Made by a program: the position numbers and the translations under genes. Below are positions 19,403 to 30,929 of a DNA stretch of 46,257 nucleotides, piece after piece. The notes below the pieces were generated by a model that ran no database searches, was not told the DNA's origin, and saw only the letters and a list, made by a program, of their open reading frames with translations. This DNA comes from Auxenochlorella pyrenoidosa (lineage: Eukaryota; Chlorophyta; Trebouxiophyceae; Chlorellales; Chlorellaceae): the NCBI GenBank assembly GCA_001430745.1, contig KQ481942.1, forward strand, positions 214,653 to 260,909, written 5' to 3'. Within the stretch, counting starts at the first letter, position 1. The number at the start of each line of letters is the position of its first letter.

Positions 19403-21874
19403 ATGAAGTGGCAACACCTTGCGCTACTCCTGCTGCTAGTCTCAGCGGCTGCGCTGCCCAGCAGGCGAGTGGGACGATCGGCGGCTGTGGGGCTCGCATC
19501 GCCCCGATCGCGGGAGGGGGTCGCGGTGGGGACTTGCTTGGCGCTGCACGAGGCCCCCAGGGGCTTTTGGCAAGCTGAAGGGGAAGCCATCAGCGCTGCG
19601 CAAGGCGGCCGCTGGGCTCCGCGTGCCTTGGGTGCTGGCGGCGATGTGCAGTCCACATCGAACCCTACCGGCCTGGACTGGCGGCAGTGCCCGAGCAGCA
19701 GTGTGGCCGTTCAGCGTGGCCAGCGGTTCCCCGGCCTTGTGGCTCTCTGGGTCGCGACTGTGGCAGTCGCAGGAACCTCGTGCAGCTGCCGGATCGCCGC
19801 GAGCAGCACGGGCAAGCAGCTGGTAGCTGTGGCGGCCGCCTGAGCCAGGCTGCCGACCGTTGAACTTAGTTGCAGCGCAGTGCTGCGCGCTGCCGGGCCG
19901 CGCATTCTGCACCTGAGCAGCTTGTCTTCAATGCCACTCCAAACCCAACCGGCAGCCTGGGGCAGCAGGGCAGCGACGCTGCCAGACGCCCCAGTCGGCA
20001 CCTCCCCAACCTTGCAGGTCATGCCCGTCTGCTGCTGCCTCGCTTCCCATCTTCGCACCATGCCGCCTGCTCACCTCACCCGACCCGCCTGTTCTGCCTG
20101 CAGGGCGGACGAGGACGTGGAGGTTGAGGACGAGGAGGATGATGAGGATGAGCTGGAGCGGGCTGTGCTGCTGGTGCGCCGCTCGCTGGCGGATGAGCGG
20201 CCGCTTGAGGGCAAGCAGACGACCGTCACCATTTCCATCTACAATGCCGGCAAGACGTGAGCGCCTGTTTTTCATCCGGGCCACGTGGTTTGCAATTGTT
20301 TTGGGGGGTGGTGTTTGAGCGAGGCATGCAGAGGGCTCGACGTTCTTGTTGCCAAAGCGTTGTCTCCATGCGTTCCTGCTGGCTCTGCCATCGGTCAGCG
20401 TAGATGCATGCCGGGTTGCAACGCACCAATGCTGGGCTGGCTGCAACTCTTTCCCTCTGCAGCGCTGCCACCGACGTGAAGGTGGAGGACCGGCCCTGGC
20501 CCGAGGCCTTTGCCGTCGAGGGCTCCCTGTCTGCCTCCTTTGACCGCATCCCCGAGGGCGCCTCTGTGCAGCACAGGTGGGCGCGAGGCCGCGCTGCTGC
20601 CATACCGCGAGCCCCGCCATGAGGGCAGAGCAATGTGACAAGCAGCGGGCAGTTGGGTTGTGAATGGGGAGTGGCATCTGTCGGCAAAGCTTGCCCTTGT
20701 CCACGGCGCATGCAGTCGCCAGCGCTTTGAGCGCAGCGGAAGCCGCCGACACCTCTGGCGCATGTGTCCGGTTCCATGCCCTCAGCCGGCTTCACGCCTC
20801 GGCCCTGTCTCTTTATTAACCCGACGTATAACCCGAGATATAAACCCTAAATAACCCCCCCTGCAGCTACAAGGTGGCTGCCAAGGAGGCCGGCTTTGTG
20901 CAGGTGCCCCCCACCCTGGTCACCTACACCCCCGGCGAGGACGAGGAGCGGCAGGCCGTCTCCTCCCCCATCCTCCCCTTCCGCACCTTCACCTTTGGCG
21001 AGAGCCTGGTCGCCAAGGTGGGCGGCGCATGCGCATTCTGCTTGCTGCCCGTCTCTTTTCCTGCTGTGCTGGATGGGAGCAGGGGAGCCTGCGGCTGGTG
21101 CCTGGCGCCAGCCTGGGTTGCGGCTGGCCAGTGCCACGTGCGGCTAGCACTGGGGTGCACCCGCTAGCCGGAGGCCCCCGCAAGACGCCCGCCACGTGCT
21201 GCCTGCACCCTGCACTCTTGCCGGTCACCATCTGGCGCTGGCACCTGCTCGCAAGCACCTGTCTGGACCCTGCTGTGCGCCGCTCATCTCATCCCCATCC
21301 ATGGCCCTGCCATGCGCCGCCCATCCTCATCCATGACTGGACCCTGCGCCGCTTATCTCACCCACATCTCTGACCCTGCTGCCCTCCTTGCCGTCAGGCT
21401 CTGGAGCTGGGCAGCACCGTCACCGGCGGCAACTTCAACACCGTGTCCGACTGGAAGCGCCTGGGCCTGATTGTGGGCGTGCTGGGCGTGGCGGCCTTTG
21501 CCTACCGCTCCTACAACTCCGTCTCCGGTGAGGCATGGCATGGCCGCCGGGGCTGCCCTGGCAACAGGCTCCAAAAGGTTGCCAAGTGTTCACATGCACT
21601 GTGTGCAGCTCCCCCTGCCTGCGACAGCAGCGCAGCTTGTGGCCCCTGGCCCGTGGTCACGCTCGCTGCCAGCTGGGGTGCTGCTACGCCTCCCTCGTTT
21701 GCCCATCCTGGCCTGATGCGGCGACTCCCCGCGTGCTTCACCTCCTGCGTGCTTCACCTCCCCGCTTGCTGCACCTCCCCGCCCGCCCGCGCAGAGAGCA
21801 GCCGCAACCGCAAGCGCGCGCAGGCGCTTCGGGAGCTGGGTGCCCTGGAGAAGGAGGATGAGAAGACCAAGTGA
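19403..21874 (+). CDS. SSR2: Translocon-associated protein subunit beta (TRAP-beta / SSR2)
   Basis: Single-pass ER membrane subunit of the TRAP complex, which sits beside the Sec61 channel and helps nascent chains enter the ER. Six exons: 19403-19464, 20104-20256, 20463-20576, 20867-21017, 21398-21527, 21795-21874, giving 229 residues. A signal peptide (MKWQHLALLLLLVSAAALPS) is followed by a highly acidic stretch (ADEDVEVEDEEDDEDELER). Then comes the luminal TRAP-beta immunoglobulin-like domain with VTISIYNAGKTAATDVKVED, SFDRIPEGASVQHSYKV and VTGGNFNTVSDWKRLG. A transmembrane helix (LIVGVLGVAAFAYRSY) and a basic cytosolic tail ending KTK follow. Intron 1 uses a GC donor (GCGAGT at 19465); the first exon would be out of frame otherwise. 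The acidic insert makes it longer than animal TRAP-beta. The 3' UTR runs into the assembly gap. Confidence 0.93.
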
Positions 21875-21969
21875 AGCGGCTCAAGGCCGCGGAGTAAAGC
21901 GGCTCAAGACCGCGGCCCCGCTCCCCGGCTGGATCAGCTCAGCCCAGCAGCAGGCTCGGCTGTTGCGTC

Positions 21970-22425
21970 NNNNNNNNNNNNNNNNNNNNNNNNNNNNNNN
22001 NNNNNNNNNNNNNNNNNNNNNNNNNNNNNNNNNNNNNNNNNNNNNNNNNNNNNNNNNNNNNNNNNNNNNNNNNNNNNNNNNNNNNNNNNNNNNNNNNNNN
22101 NNNNNNNNNNNNNNNNNNNNNNNNNNNNNNNNNNNNNNNNNNNNNNNNNNNNNNNNNNNNNNNNNNNNNNNNNNNNNNNNNNNNNNNNNNNNNNNNNNNN
22201 NNNNNNNNNNNNNNNNNNNNNNNNNNNNNNNNNNNNNNNNNNNNNNNNNNNNNNNNNNNNNNNNNNNNNNNNNNNNNNNNNNNNNNNNNNNNNNNNNNNN
22301 NNNNNNNNNNNNNNNNNNNNNNNNNNNNNNNNNNNNNNNNNNNNNNNNNNNNNNNNNNNNNNNNNNNNNNNNNNNNNNNNNNNNNNNNNNNNNNNNNNNN
22401 NNNNNNNNNNNNNNNNNNNNNNNNN
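21970..22425. other. Assembly gap (456 N)
   Basis: Unsequenced or unresolved bases. Just before it, 21874-21925 holds a 17-bp direct repeat (GCGGCTCAAGGCCGCGG, then GCGGCTCAAGACCGCGG), and just after it a GCAGCAGCAGCAG run. Local repeats may have caused the gap. Confidence 0.99.
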
Positions 22426-23093
22426 GCGCCGGCAGCAGCAGCAGTGCCCCTGCACGCTGTGCGCGGTGCGCACGTCAGCGCTGCGTGCCAGCAGCGACGG
22501 GGGCGGCGGACTTGGGGTCTGCAGGCCTGCAGGGCGGTCGCCTCTGCCCTGCGCCTGCTCCCTGCCCGCCCCATTGACTTTTCTCCTTCTTGTCAGGGTC
22601 ACCAGCCGTCCAGATCCTGGCGCCGCCCTTCGCACCACAGCGGGACAGTACTGCCGTGCTGTCGGCACCCTTGCCGCCCGCTTGGCACCCTGGTTGGCGC
22701 TTGCTTTCCCTCCTGCTCCGACCAATCTGCTACGCTTTGGCCTACTGCCCTTTCCCACCACATCCTGCACCCCTCTTCTGGAGCTGGCCCAGCCCAGTCC
22801 TGCCATGCTGCCATCTGACTACGGGTGTAACACGTATAGCCCTGCCATGCCGTGTGCTATCCACTGGTGCACAGAGTCAACAGGAGGGTGAGGGCAAAGT
22901 ACAAACAAGGGGTTTTGACAGGAAGGACTCTGCATGACTACAGATGGGCGGGCAGCAACGGCAGCATAGAGGACAGGGCTCATGGCAAGGATGGCCGAGG
23001 GCCCTTCTGTTTTGAAATGATGCATCAGCAAGCTGCCCATGCCGAGGCAAGCACCACCAAGCTGTGCGTGCAGCACGCTTTGCACAGGACGGC
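22426..23093. other. Region with no supported gene
   Basis: Lies between the gap and the NHL-protein stop codon. Open frames on both strands have no recognisable motifs and no splice-consistent partners. It should contain the 3' UTR of the NHL gene and possibly the end of a plus-strand gene hidden in the gap. Confidence 0.4.
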
Positions 23094-25225
23094 TCAGGAG
23101 CTCCTGGTGCTCGGCCCCACCGGGTTCAGGTCGGCAAACTGCTCAGAGCTTGCGGCAGGCAGCCAGCCGGGCCTGCCACGCTCCAGGGGAGGCCGCACAG
23201 AAGGCGACACCGACTGCGCGGCTGCGTCGGGTGTAACGGCATGCGCAGGCGCCTCGCCGGTGGCCGGCACAGTGGGCGCCGGCTGAGCAGCCTGCAGGCC
23301 TGCCAGCTCGCTGGGAACACCCCCTGCCTCCACCTCAGCCTCATCCTCAGCCAGCAGAGCATGCAGCTGATGCTGCTGCGCAGGCGCCCCTCCTTCCTCA
23401 GCTAGCAGGGCATGCAGATGCTCCTGCTCCGCAGCTGCCCCAGCTGCCGGCCTGGCCGAGGCCACCAAGTCCTGCCGCGTGCTCAGCATCCCCTGCAAGC
23501 AGCGCATGGTATGAGTTGAATGCTGTTGCAGCGGCCCTTGAAGCCAGGCCGGCAAACCGCTTGAATGGGCAGGCCCGCCAGGCAAGCGGCACAAGCTACG
23601 GATGAGCTGAATGCATGCAGACATGCCCCCGCCCATCTGCAACGGCTGCAGGAAAGCTCAGCAGGCGCAGCGCCCCCCCACCTGTGGGATCCCGGACTCG
23701 ACAGCATGGATGGCCTGCCGCTCTTGGATGCGCTGCCGCGCCGCAGCGGCCCAGCGCTCGGCTGCCAGTGCAGCAATGCCAACTAGCGCCAGGCCAGAGA
23801 GGCCAGCCAGGGTCCAATTGAGGTGCGGGGAGAGGGGCGGCTTCCCGGAAGGGCACCCAGGGGCGCTGATGTCGACCAGCCTGGAGGGAGAGGAGACAGC
23901 AGTGAAAAAACCTGGTCTCAACAGGGAGCGAGTGTGTGCAGGAGCCGGCACGCTTGCGCACACTTTTGCCGCGGAACAGGCGCGGCAAAGCATGCACGCC
24001 AGCTGGCAGGGTCACCAACGTCACGCCCTGGCGCCGTTCCCTGTATTCCATTGCCTGAGGCTCAGCTGCAAGGGCAGCATGAAGCCCCTGCGGGCCGAGC
24101 CAGGCGCACCTGAGGCGCCCGCTGCCGAGGTCGCCAACCAGCAGAGAGCAGTTGGGCAGACACACCAGGCTCTGCATGCCGCCGCCAAACAGCGCCTCGT
24201 CGCCCGGGCCGTCGGCAAAGCCAAAACCGCCACAGGCCCCAGCCAGGGTGGTCACTGCCGCTGGCTCGTCGCCGCCTGGCGCGAGCGTGATGCCCCGGAT
24301 GCAGGCGTTGGCAGAGTCTATGATAGCCAGCATGCTGTTGGACAGAAAGCACAGCGCCCTGGGTCGTTTGAAGAGCGCCTCGCTGGTGTGGCCGTCGCGA
24401 AAGCCAGAGACACCCAGGCGACCTGCCAGCAGCTCCCAGGCGCCTGTGGGGCCAAGGCAGGTATGAACTGCAGGTTGCAACAGCGCTGGGGGTCAGGCTG
24501 GTGGGGGGCAAGGGCGCTGCGGTGCACGCCCGCAAGGCAAAGCTGCTGCTGTGCTCGCCCACTGGGTGCTGCTGCTGCTGCTGCTGCTGTGCATGATGTG
24601 CGCACTGGCCTGTGGTGGCGTCCCAGCGGCGGATGACATGCTGGGTCGAGTCGGCGGCGTAGACTGCAGGCCAGGGTGGGCAGGCAATGGCACAGCTGCA
24701 TGTTTGCTTGTTTGGGCCTGTTGTCTGTCTCCAACACAACAGAAGTTTGCAATACAGACACAGTGCCACAAAGCTGGTCGGCGTGGGTTGTCGCAAAATC
24801 TGTGTCGCAAGTATCGTTGCGGCAAGACTGTGAACACAAGCCAGCAGATGCAGGCTGCAGCGCTGGCTCCCACGGCAGGCTGCGTGGCACACACGCACCA
24901 TGCGATGGGTCACCTATGCTGTCCACAGCGAGGTGGTGCACCCTGTTGGGTGTTGAGGGAGAGGGGGCCATCACACAGGCCATCAGAGGGGCTGCAGCTG
25001 TCACAGCAGTGCGGGGGGCAATTGCCGACGGCAGGGTTGTGAGCGGCCTCACCACCCCGATCCCCATGGTGCCAAGCTCAGAGTGCTGACGGTGACTTCG
25101 GGCGGTTCCTCGGCAGCAGGAGCGTGCAGGGCCTCGCCATCAGTGACAGGGAGGCCGCTCGCTGCTGCCAGGGCAAGTCCGCAGCAACAAGCGAGCACGA
25201 CAAGGCGGGTTGGGAGAGGAGGCAT
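23094..25225 (-). CDS. NHL-repeat membrane protein
   Basis: Six exons: 25225-25053, 24942-24914, 24663-24610, 24443-24110, 23880-23682, 23492-23094, joined in phase to 395 residues. A signal peptide (MPPLPTRLVVLACCCGLALA) leads into an extracellular/luminal domain of NHL beta-propeller type: VHHLAVDS, VYAADSTQHVIRRWD, LLAGRLGVSGFRDGH, ALFKRPRALCFL, TLAGACGGFGFADGPGDEAL, CSLLVGDLGSGRLR. One transmembrane helix (LAGLSGLALVGIAALAAE) and an Ala/Glu-rich cytosolic tail follow. The same order (signal, NHL blades, one helix, tail) is known in plant NHL-domain proteins of unclear function. An in-frame ATG at 25300 exists, but 25225 places the signal peptide at the N-terminus. Exon 2 is only 29 nt. 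Intron 3 has a GC donor (GCCAGT, first base 24609). Intron 2 carries two hairpin-repeat pieces. Confidence 0.83.
24701..24830. repeat. Hairpin repeat element, copy E3, plus a partial inverted copy
   Basis: E3 on the plus strand (24701-24762) reads GCTTGTTTGGGCCTGTTGTC, then TCTCCAACACAACAG and AATACAGAC. A partial copy in the opposite direction (24798-24826) reads, on the minus strand, CTTGCCGCAACGATACTTGC then GACACAGAT, matching the inner stem of copy E5. Both are in NHL-gene intron 2. Confidence 0.7.
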
Positions 25226-25981
25226 GGCTGGGAGCGATGCAGGGCCGCGTTGGTCAATTTTGAGAATTGCAGACCGTAGGGTTTGAAGCTGGCTTAGCAC
25301 GAGCTGGCACCGCTGCCGCCGTAGCGCTGTCAGCGCGCAGTGGCAGGTTGCATCGGGCGCAATGGTGTGGCTACCATTATGCTGGATCCTTCAGCAGTAC
25401 TTCATCGCCCTGCAGCGGGATGCGATTTGCTACATAATATCACAACACATTGCAGGACAGGCACTGTTACCAGGACGATTGAGCATGTCGGGTGCATGCT
25501 GCAGCCATGCCGCTGCCGCGGGAATGAAACAAGACTGTGTGTCACATCAGGTTGAGCAGCCCCATCCATTTCTGCCTGCCTGTCATGTGGTGCGGTGAAT
25601 GTTCACAAACGGATGGATGATGCAATGACCGCTTCGATCACTTCCCATGCAGTGCTGCTCCTGCTTCCGGCAGAGCACAGATGTTGTTCTGTCAGTTCTG
25701 GCCTGGTGGGTGGAGCAGAGCCAGAGGCCAGAGGCGCGATGTCGTGTAAATGCAGTGGCATATGAACAGACGTAGGAGTTCAGATCCCCAGAACACTGAT
25801 GCAAGTCTCCAGAACACTGATGATATAGCAGAAGCAGGCGCTAGTCTTGCGCAATGCTGTGGCGCCACTTGCTTGGCAGTTGAAAAGGCACAGCAGAAGG
25901 GGAGCATGGGCAAACTGGCCAAGACAGCGTCCTCTATGAACAGATCTGCTGGCGCGCCCCCTGGAAGCAAGCTTCTGGCCC
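25226..25981. other. Intergenic region, NHL gene 5' side / kinase A 3' side
   Basis: About 750 bp holding the NHL-gene promoter and the 3' UTR of receptor kinase A. No gene seen; base composition is less GC-rich than in the coding parts. Confidence 0.5.
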
Positions 25982-28900
25982 TCAGGCCTGCTCCAGCAGC
26001 GTGCGCAGCCGGGGCACGATGTCGGCAAACGTGGGGCGCCCCTCCTGCGCCTGCGCCCAGCACTCGCTGCGGGGAGGGAGAGCGGGGACGAGAAGAACCT
26101 TGCGTGAGCCCTTCATCAACAGCGGAGAAAGCCAGTACCGGAGATGAAGAGGCCAATCGCCAGAGCTGCCACGCGCACCTTCCAGCGCACCCTGCCTCCC
26201 TCCCGCCCCTGCTTGCCTCATGAGCTGGCAGTAGGCGCCCAGGCCGGGCGCCGTTGCCATGCCCTGCCCAGGCAGGGCGGCGGGCGGTGGCACCTCTGGC
26301 CTGCGCCCCTCCCTGAGGTGCAGCGCAATCTGCAGGGGGCCAGCAGGCAGCGCACTCAAGAGGTGCGTAGTCGATTGGATGCTGCGCTGCCAGCCTGCGA
26401 TGCATCTTGCCCTCGGCTGAGCCTACGAGGGTCTGCAGGTAGCAAGCATGACTGGTGCCTCGCCATGCGCCGGCTACAGCATCAGAGGTGGTGGGCAGGC
26501 ACCAGCGGTGCAGTAGCAGCAGCGCCAGCAGCCCACCTCCCACACGGGGGTGTCCTGCCAGGGCAGGCGCCATGTCAGCAGCTCCAGCAGGACCATGCCA
26601 AAGGAGAAGACGTCGGAGGCAGCGCTGGCCTTGCCGCCCTGCACAACCTCGGGAGCCTGCATGTGTGTTGGGGGTGGGGTGGGGTGTGGGGGGCCAAGGG
26701 GGCCTGGGCATGTGCGGCAGGTGGGCTGCTGGTCGGGTGTGCTGCGCCGCTTGCGTACAGAGGCATCGCATGGCAAGGCCAGAGCAGCAATGCTGCATGC
26801 GTGGAAGGGAGTGCGCAACTCCACCCTGCCCCTGCCACCCCGCCACTTGCCAGCCACTGCGGGTTGGCGGGGCCGCCCGCGCTCGTCGAGGCGCTGCCCG
26901 CCGGCCCCAGGATCTTGGCCAAGTTGAAGTCGCTGACCTGCGCAGAAGGACACAGGAACCTCCAGACTCGGTGCCGGCCAAACGGCGGCGGTGCATACAC
27001 GGTCCCACTGGCGCATCCCTTCCTGTTTAACCAGCCAGGCGCGCTCCCTCGTATCAGCCGCCCCGTGCCGCCCCCACCTGCACGCGCCAGTGCTCGGAGA
27101 CCAGCATATTCGGGCTCTTGACGTCGCGGTGGATGAGCCCCCGGCGGTGCAGGTACAGCAGGCCCATGGCCGCATCGTGCGCCTGCCGGTAGGAGGATGG
27201 GACAAGGAGCAGACGGCCTGGGTGGCGCCGGCCTGCAGCAACTCCCCCCGTGAGCATTCCCACCCAGGTGCAGCAAGCTGTCAACCGTGCTTCACAAGAT
27301 CCCCTGAAGCGCCCGCTGCCAGCCGGCGCTGGCCTCCCTGGAGCCCCGGCCTGCCGCTCCCACCATGCTCAGGCGGCGGCGCCAGGTCAGCTCGGCAGCC
27401 ACAGCGGGCGAGTGCAGCCCCTCTTGCAGGTTCTCGTAGACAGACCCCCTGGGGCAGTACTCTGCAGGCCCGGCGGATCATGAGGCTTGATCAAGGAGTG
27501 GCACCGCGGCGCGGCACTCGGCACCGGACAACAGCTGCACAGCGCGCGCGAGTGGTAGTTGGGCTGGCCTTGGATGTCTAGTCGTGCTAGCTAGCACAGT
27601 AGTTGGGCTTGCCTTGGATGTCTTGTTGTGCTAGCTAGCACAACAAGACACCCAAGGCCAACCCAGCTACCACCCGACCCTGCTGGCCGGATTGCGCAAC
27701 AGGCACACTCATTCAGCCCGGGACGCTGAGGCAGGCTGAGGCCCACCGGTGAGGATGGCGGGCGGCACGGCGCAGAGGCCCAGGAAGGAGACGATGTGAG
27801 GGTGCCGCAGCCCGGCCATCACAGACGCCTCCTGCGGAAGGAGGGTTGCAGTCGTTGATGCATCTCAGCAGCACGCCAGTTTGGCAGCGGCTTTGAAACT
27901 TCAACCGCCACGGACAGCGCATAGCAGCGGCACCAGACTTGCGCCAGGGGAACTACAAACGCCGCACCAAACTTGCCTGCTGCAGGGCGCGCATGATGCC
28001 GACTGGCAGCTCCAGGCCCTGCCTGACCACCCTTTCTGCAGCAAAGGGAGCCATGGGGCCAAGACAGGGTTGCGCAAGGCATAGCGGTGTTGGACTGGCA
28101 TGCCGAGTGGCCACTCACAGAGCGCATGGCGCATCGCAAGAGTCGCCACCCTCTCTCCGTGCCACCACGTGCACTCACCCTTCATCACCAGCACTTTCAC
28201 TGCCACGGGCAGCTCGTTCCAGCGGCCAAGATACACCATGCCAAAGGCGCCCCGGCCCACCAGCCGCTCCACCTCGATGTCTGCCCAGGCCACCTCCCAA
28301 CCCTGCACAGAGCTGCCCAGCTGGGCGGCGGCGGCGGTGCTGTCCCCGCTGCCCGCCGCCTGCTGCAGCGCCTGCTGGCCGCCGGGCTGGCGCGAAGAAA
28401 GGTGACTCGCGATGATGCTGAGCAGGGCATCCCCCTCCAAAGAGCTGATACTGCAGGCGTGGGGTTGGAAGGACACGGAGGAGCAAATGTTGGGAAGGGT
28501 CCTGACATGAGCACAGCGGGCAGCAAAGCCGAGAGACGCAGCATGAAGAGGCGGCGGAAACAAGGACACAACGCAGGCGCTTTTGGTGAGCCAATCAGCC
28601 CGCGCACCTGCCGCTCATTGGCTGGCTGGAGGCGCTGCGCTGAGCGTGCAGGGTGCCTGCGCTGGTGTTGCTGCCTGGGAAGGAGGCAATGGCGCCCGCG
28701 CTGGCTGCGGGAGTGGGCGGCCCATTTGAGCCCGAGGGCAGGCTCGGAAGGGAAGAACGCAGCGGCTGCTGCTTGGCGGGGAAGAATGCTGGCTCGGGCT
28801 GCACAGCCTGGATAAAAGTGTCGGCTAGGGGATCCGTGGAGCTGCCACTAGGCAGGCCGGGAACGTGCTGCCTGCCACTTGCAGAGTCCAGGAAGGTGTC

Positions 28901-30929
28901 TGTTTCCACAGACTTGGCTATCGTCAGGTGGCCGCCAGGTGGAGGCTCTTTGCTGCCGCTCTCCAGGGCGTCTGCTGCCGCCCCCTCACTTGGGTCCGGC
29001 TTGCGGCGCAGCCAGCCCTTGCCGGGGCGGAGAGCCAGGAAGGCCAGGGCTGCCAGGGCTGCAGCAGGGGGACGACATCTGAGGAGTTGCCGTCATGCAA
29101 GGAAAACCGGCCTGGAGCGCAGCAAACTTGCTTTGAAGCCACAGGCGCTGCAACTGCGAGCGCTGCAGACAGTCAGCTCTTGCCAGGTTGCCACAAAGCA
29201 GGTCTGCTCTGGCTCGAACTCACCGGCGGCACCTAATACAGCCCCCACAATGGCGCCGATGGGCACCGAGGATGATGAGACCTCGGCTGGTGGCGCTGGC
29301 CCTGGCGACGCCGCAGAGGCGCCCGCAACAGAGCCATCGGCAGGTGGCGCCGCTGAGGGGCCGGCCGGTGACGCGGGGGATTGAGGGGATGGGCTGATGG
29401 ACGGGGCTTGCACCGGGGGTGATGGCAAAGGTGGGGCCACAGGTGGTGTCGTCGGCGGTGGCGCCGACATGGGTGGGGGCGAGTTGGGCAATGCCGGCTG
29501 GGGTGGCGACGGCGGTGGCGGTGATGGAGGCAAGGCTGGTGGGGGCGAGTCCGGCACTGCCGGCTGGGGCGGCGACGGCGGTGGCGGTGATGGAGGCAAG
29601 GCTGGTGGGGGCGAGTCCGGCACTGCCGGCTGGGGCGGCGACGGCATTGGAGGTGAAGGAGGCAAGGCTGACCGGGGCGGTGGCGAACAGGGATCGAGGT
29701 CGACATCTGCAATCTTCTTGATGCGGGCAGGCAGTGCTCCGCACAGCCCTGGTTTCAAACCAATCGTATATAGGGTGGGGAACGCGCCAGGCGTGCCCCA
29801 GGAGTCCGGCACAGTTCCAGTGAAGTTGTTTGCAGAAAGATCAAGCGCTAAAAGCTGTGGAAACGACCCTGGAAATCCCCAGCCAGGAGGCAGAGTGCCT
29901 ACAGGCTTGTGCAGGGTTGGGGGGATTGGGAGGACAGGGCGCAATTGGTGTGCTGACTTTAAAGTCACCACAACGCCTGGGCCATGTGCATTGCATGTGT
30001 GTACGCATGCAAACAGAAGGTGCACCTTCTGCTTGCACCAACAGCTAGCAATTCCGCGCCCACTCACCTTGAAGGTTGTTGTCACTGAGAAGGAGGAGTT
30101 GCATGCCTCTGCAGCGTGTTGATGGATGCATGAGAAAAGTCTCAGGTCTTGAGCGAGCAAGATGGCAGGGCTCGCCGCTATCGTGTGCAGACCCAGCCAG
30201 CTGGCCTACACAACTGACCTGCAGCGTGCCAGCTCGGGCACCAATGTGCCCTGGAGCTTCGGCGGACTTAAAGTGGTGCACAAAATGGTGTTTCTGCAAG
30301 GTCAGAAGCACTGCCTGGAGCTCAGGCTGAGAACACACGCTCCGGTGAAGCAGCACAGCCACCGCACAGTCGCCTACGTGCAATGGCACTATGTCTCGAC
30401 TGCAGCTCTGATGCACTAAGCCAGCCACTAAGCTCACAGATCATATGTGCCACCCTCATCCGTGGGCCCGTAACAGGTGATGCAGCCCCAGTTGCACAGC
30501 GGAGTGGTTTCGTCCCATCCGGCGATTTTGTGCCCGGCAGAGAACTCGGCCCAGTTGGAAAAGGCGTCGCGCTGCGCCAGCAGCCAGGGCACTGCGGCAC
30601 CGAGCGGAAGCACCGCTGGGTGAGCAGAGTTTGCAGGCCATATAAAAACGTTGAAAGTGCTGAAAATATAGCCCCAACCCGGAAATTGCAGCACTATGCA
30701 GAGCCATTCAATCAGAAAGTTGCAGGGCACAGCAGCCGACTGAAGGTGGCAAAGTGGCAGTGCCGCTGACACCGCTAGCCCAGCCGGCGCAACAAGCCAC
30801 GCGCAGTGTTGCCAGCGAGCTCTCACCATCATCTTCGAACTGGGCCTTGGACACGCCAAAAGCGGCACTCGTCAACACAGCTACAAGGACTGCTGAATGA
30901 AACAGCTGTTGCACCAGCGCTAGCGCCAT
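25982..30929 (-). CDS. LRR receptor-like TKL kinase A (848 aa)
   Basis: Fifteen exons: 30929-30827, 30615-30438, 30293-30219, 30108-30068, 29898-29224, 29058-28608, 28450-28179, 28035-27977, 27831-27747, 27461-27364, 27182-27078, 26937-26851, 26656-26537, 26329-26217, 26066-25982. Signal peptide to about residue 27; LRR cap (GWDETTPLCNWGCITC); about three plant-type LRRs (LALDLSANNFTGTVPDSWG); a ~130-residue Ser-Pro stalk with SPPPPSPP blocks; a transmembrane helix at about 347-368 (PIGAIVGAVLGAAALAALAF) and a basic stop. A Ser/Pro linker leads to a kinase at about 565-840: GRGAFGMVYLG, VAVKVLV, HRDVKSPNMLV, SDFNLAKI, APEVVQG, SDVFSFGMVLLELLTW. DFG is DFN, as known in some plant and algal TKL kinases; all other catalytic residues are present. 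GC donors at 27976, 26850 and 26216. Tandem paralogue of kinase B. Ligand and substrate unknown. Confidence 0.88.
27553..27665. repeat. Fold-back palindrome in kinase A intron 9
   Basis: A left arm (GTAGTTGGGCTTGCCTTGGA then TGTCTTGTTGTGCTAG) meets its near-perfect inverse (CTAGCACAACAAGACACCCA then AGGCCAACCCAGCTAC) at a CTAG centre near 27633-27636. A second, slightly diverged left arm lies just upstream (27555-27597). The matching intron of kinase B has only the right arm. Confidence 0.85.
29472..29669 (-). repeat. 66-bp coding tandem repeat in the Pro-rich stalk
   Basis: Three 66-bp units starting at 29472, 29538 and 29604 encode 22-residue Ser-Pro/Pro-rich blocks in kinase A, such as PPPALPPSPPPPSPPQPA. 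The third unit is diverged at its far end. Confidence 0.85.

Noticed and set aside
20838..20855. Telomere-like TAAACCCTAAATAACCC in a TRAP-beta intron
   Set aside because: Only one CCCTAAA unit is present among loosely similar TAACCC words. Not an array, so no interstitial telomere claim.
24568..24592. CTG trinucleotide run
   Set aside because: Short simple repeat inside an NHL-gene intron. No sign of function.
23611..24636. A 341-residue plus-strand open frame
   Set aside because: Antisense shadow of the NHL exons (24443-24110 and 23880-23682).
25692..27008. A 438-residue minus-strand open frame
   Set aside because: It reads across kinase A exons and introns out of frame. The spliced frame with APEVVQG and SDVFSFGM is the real one.
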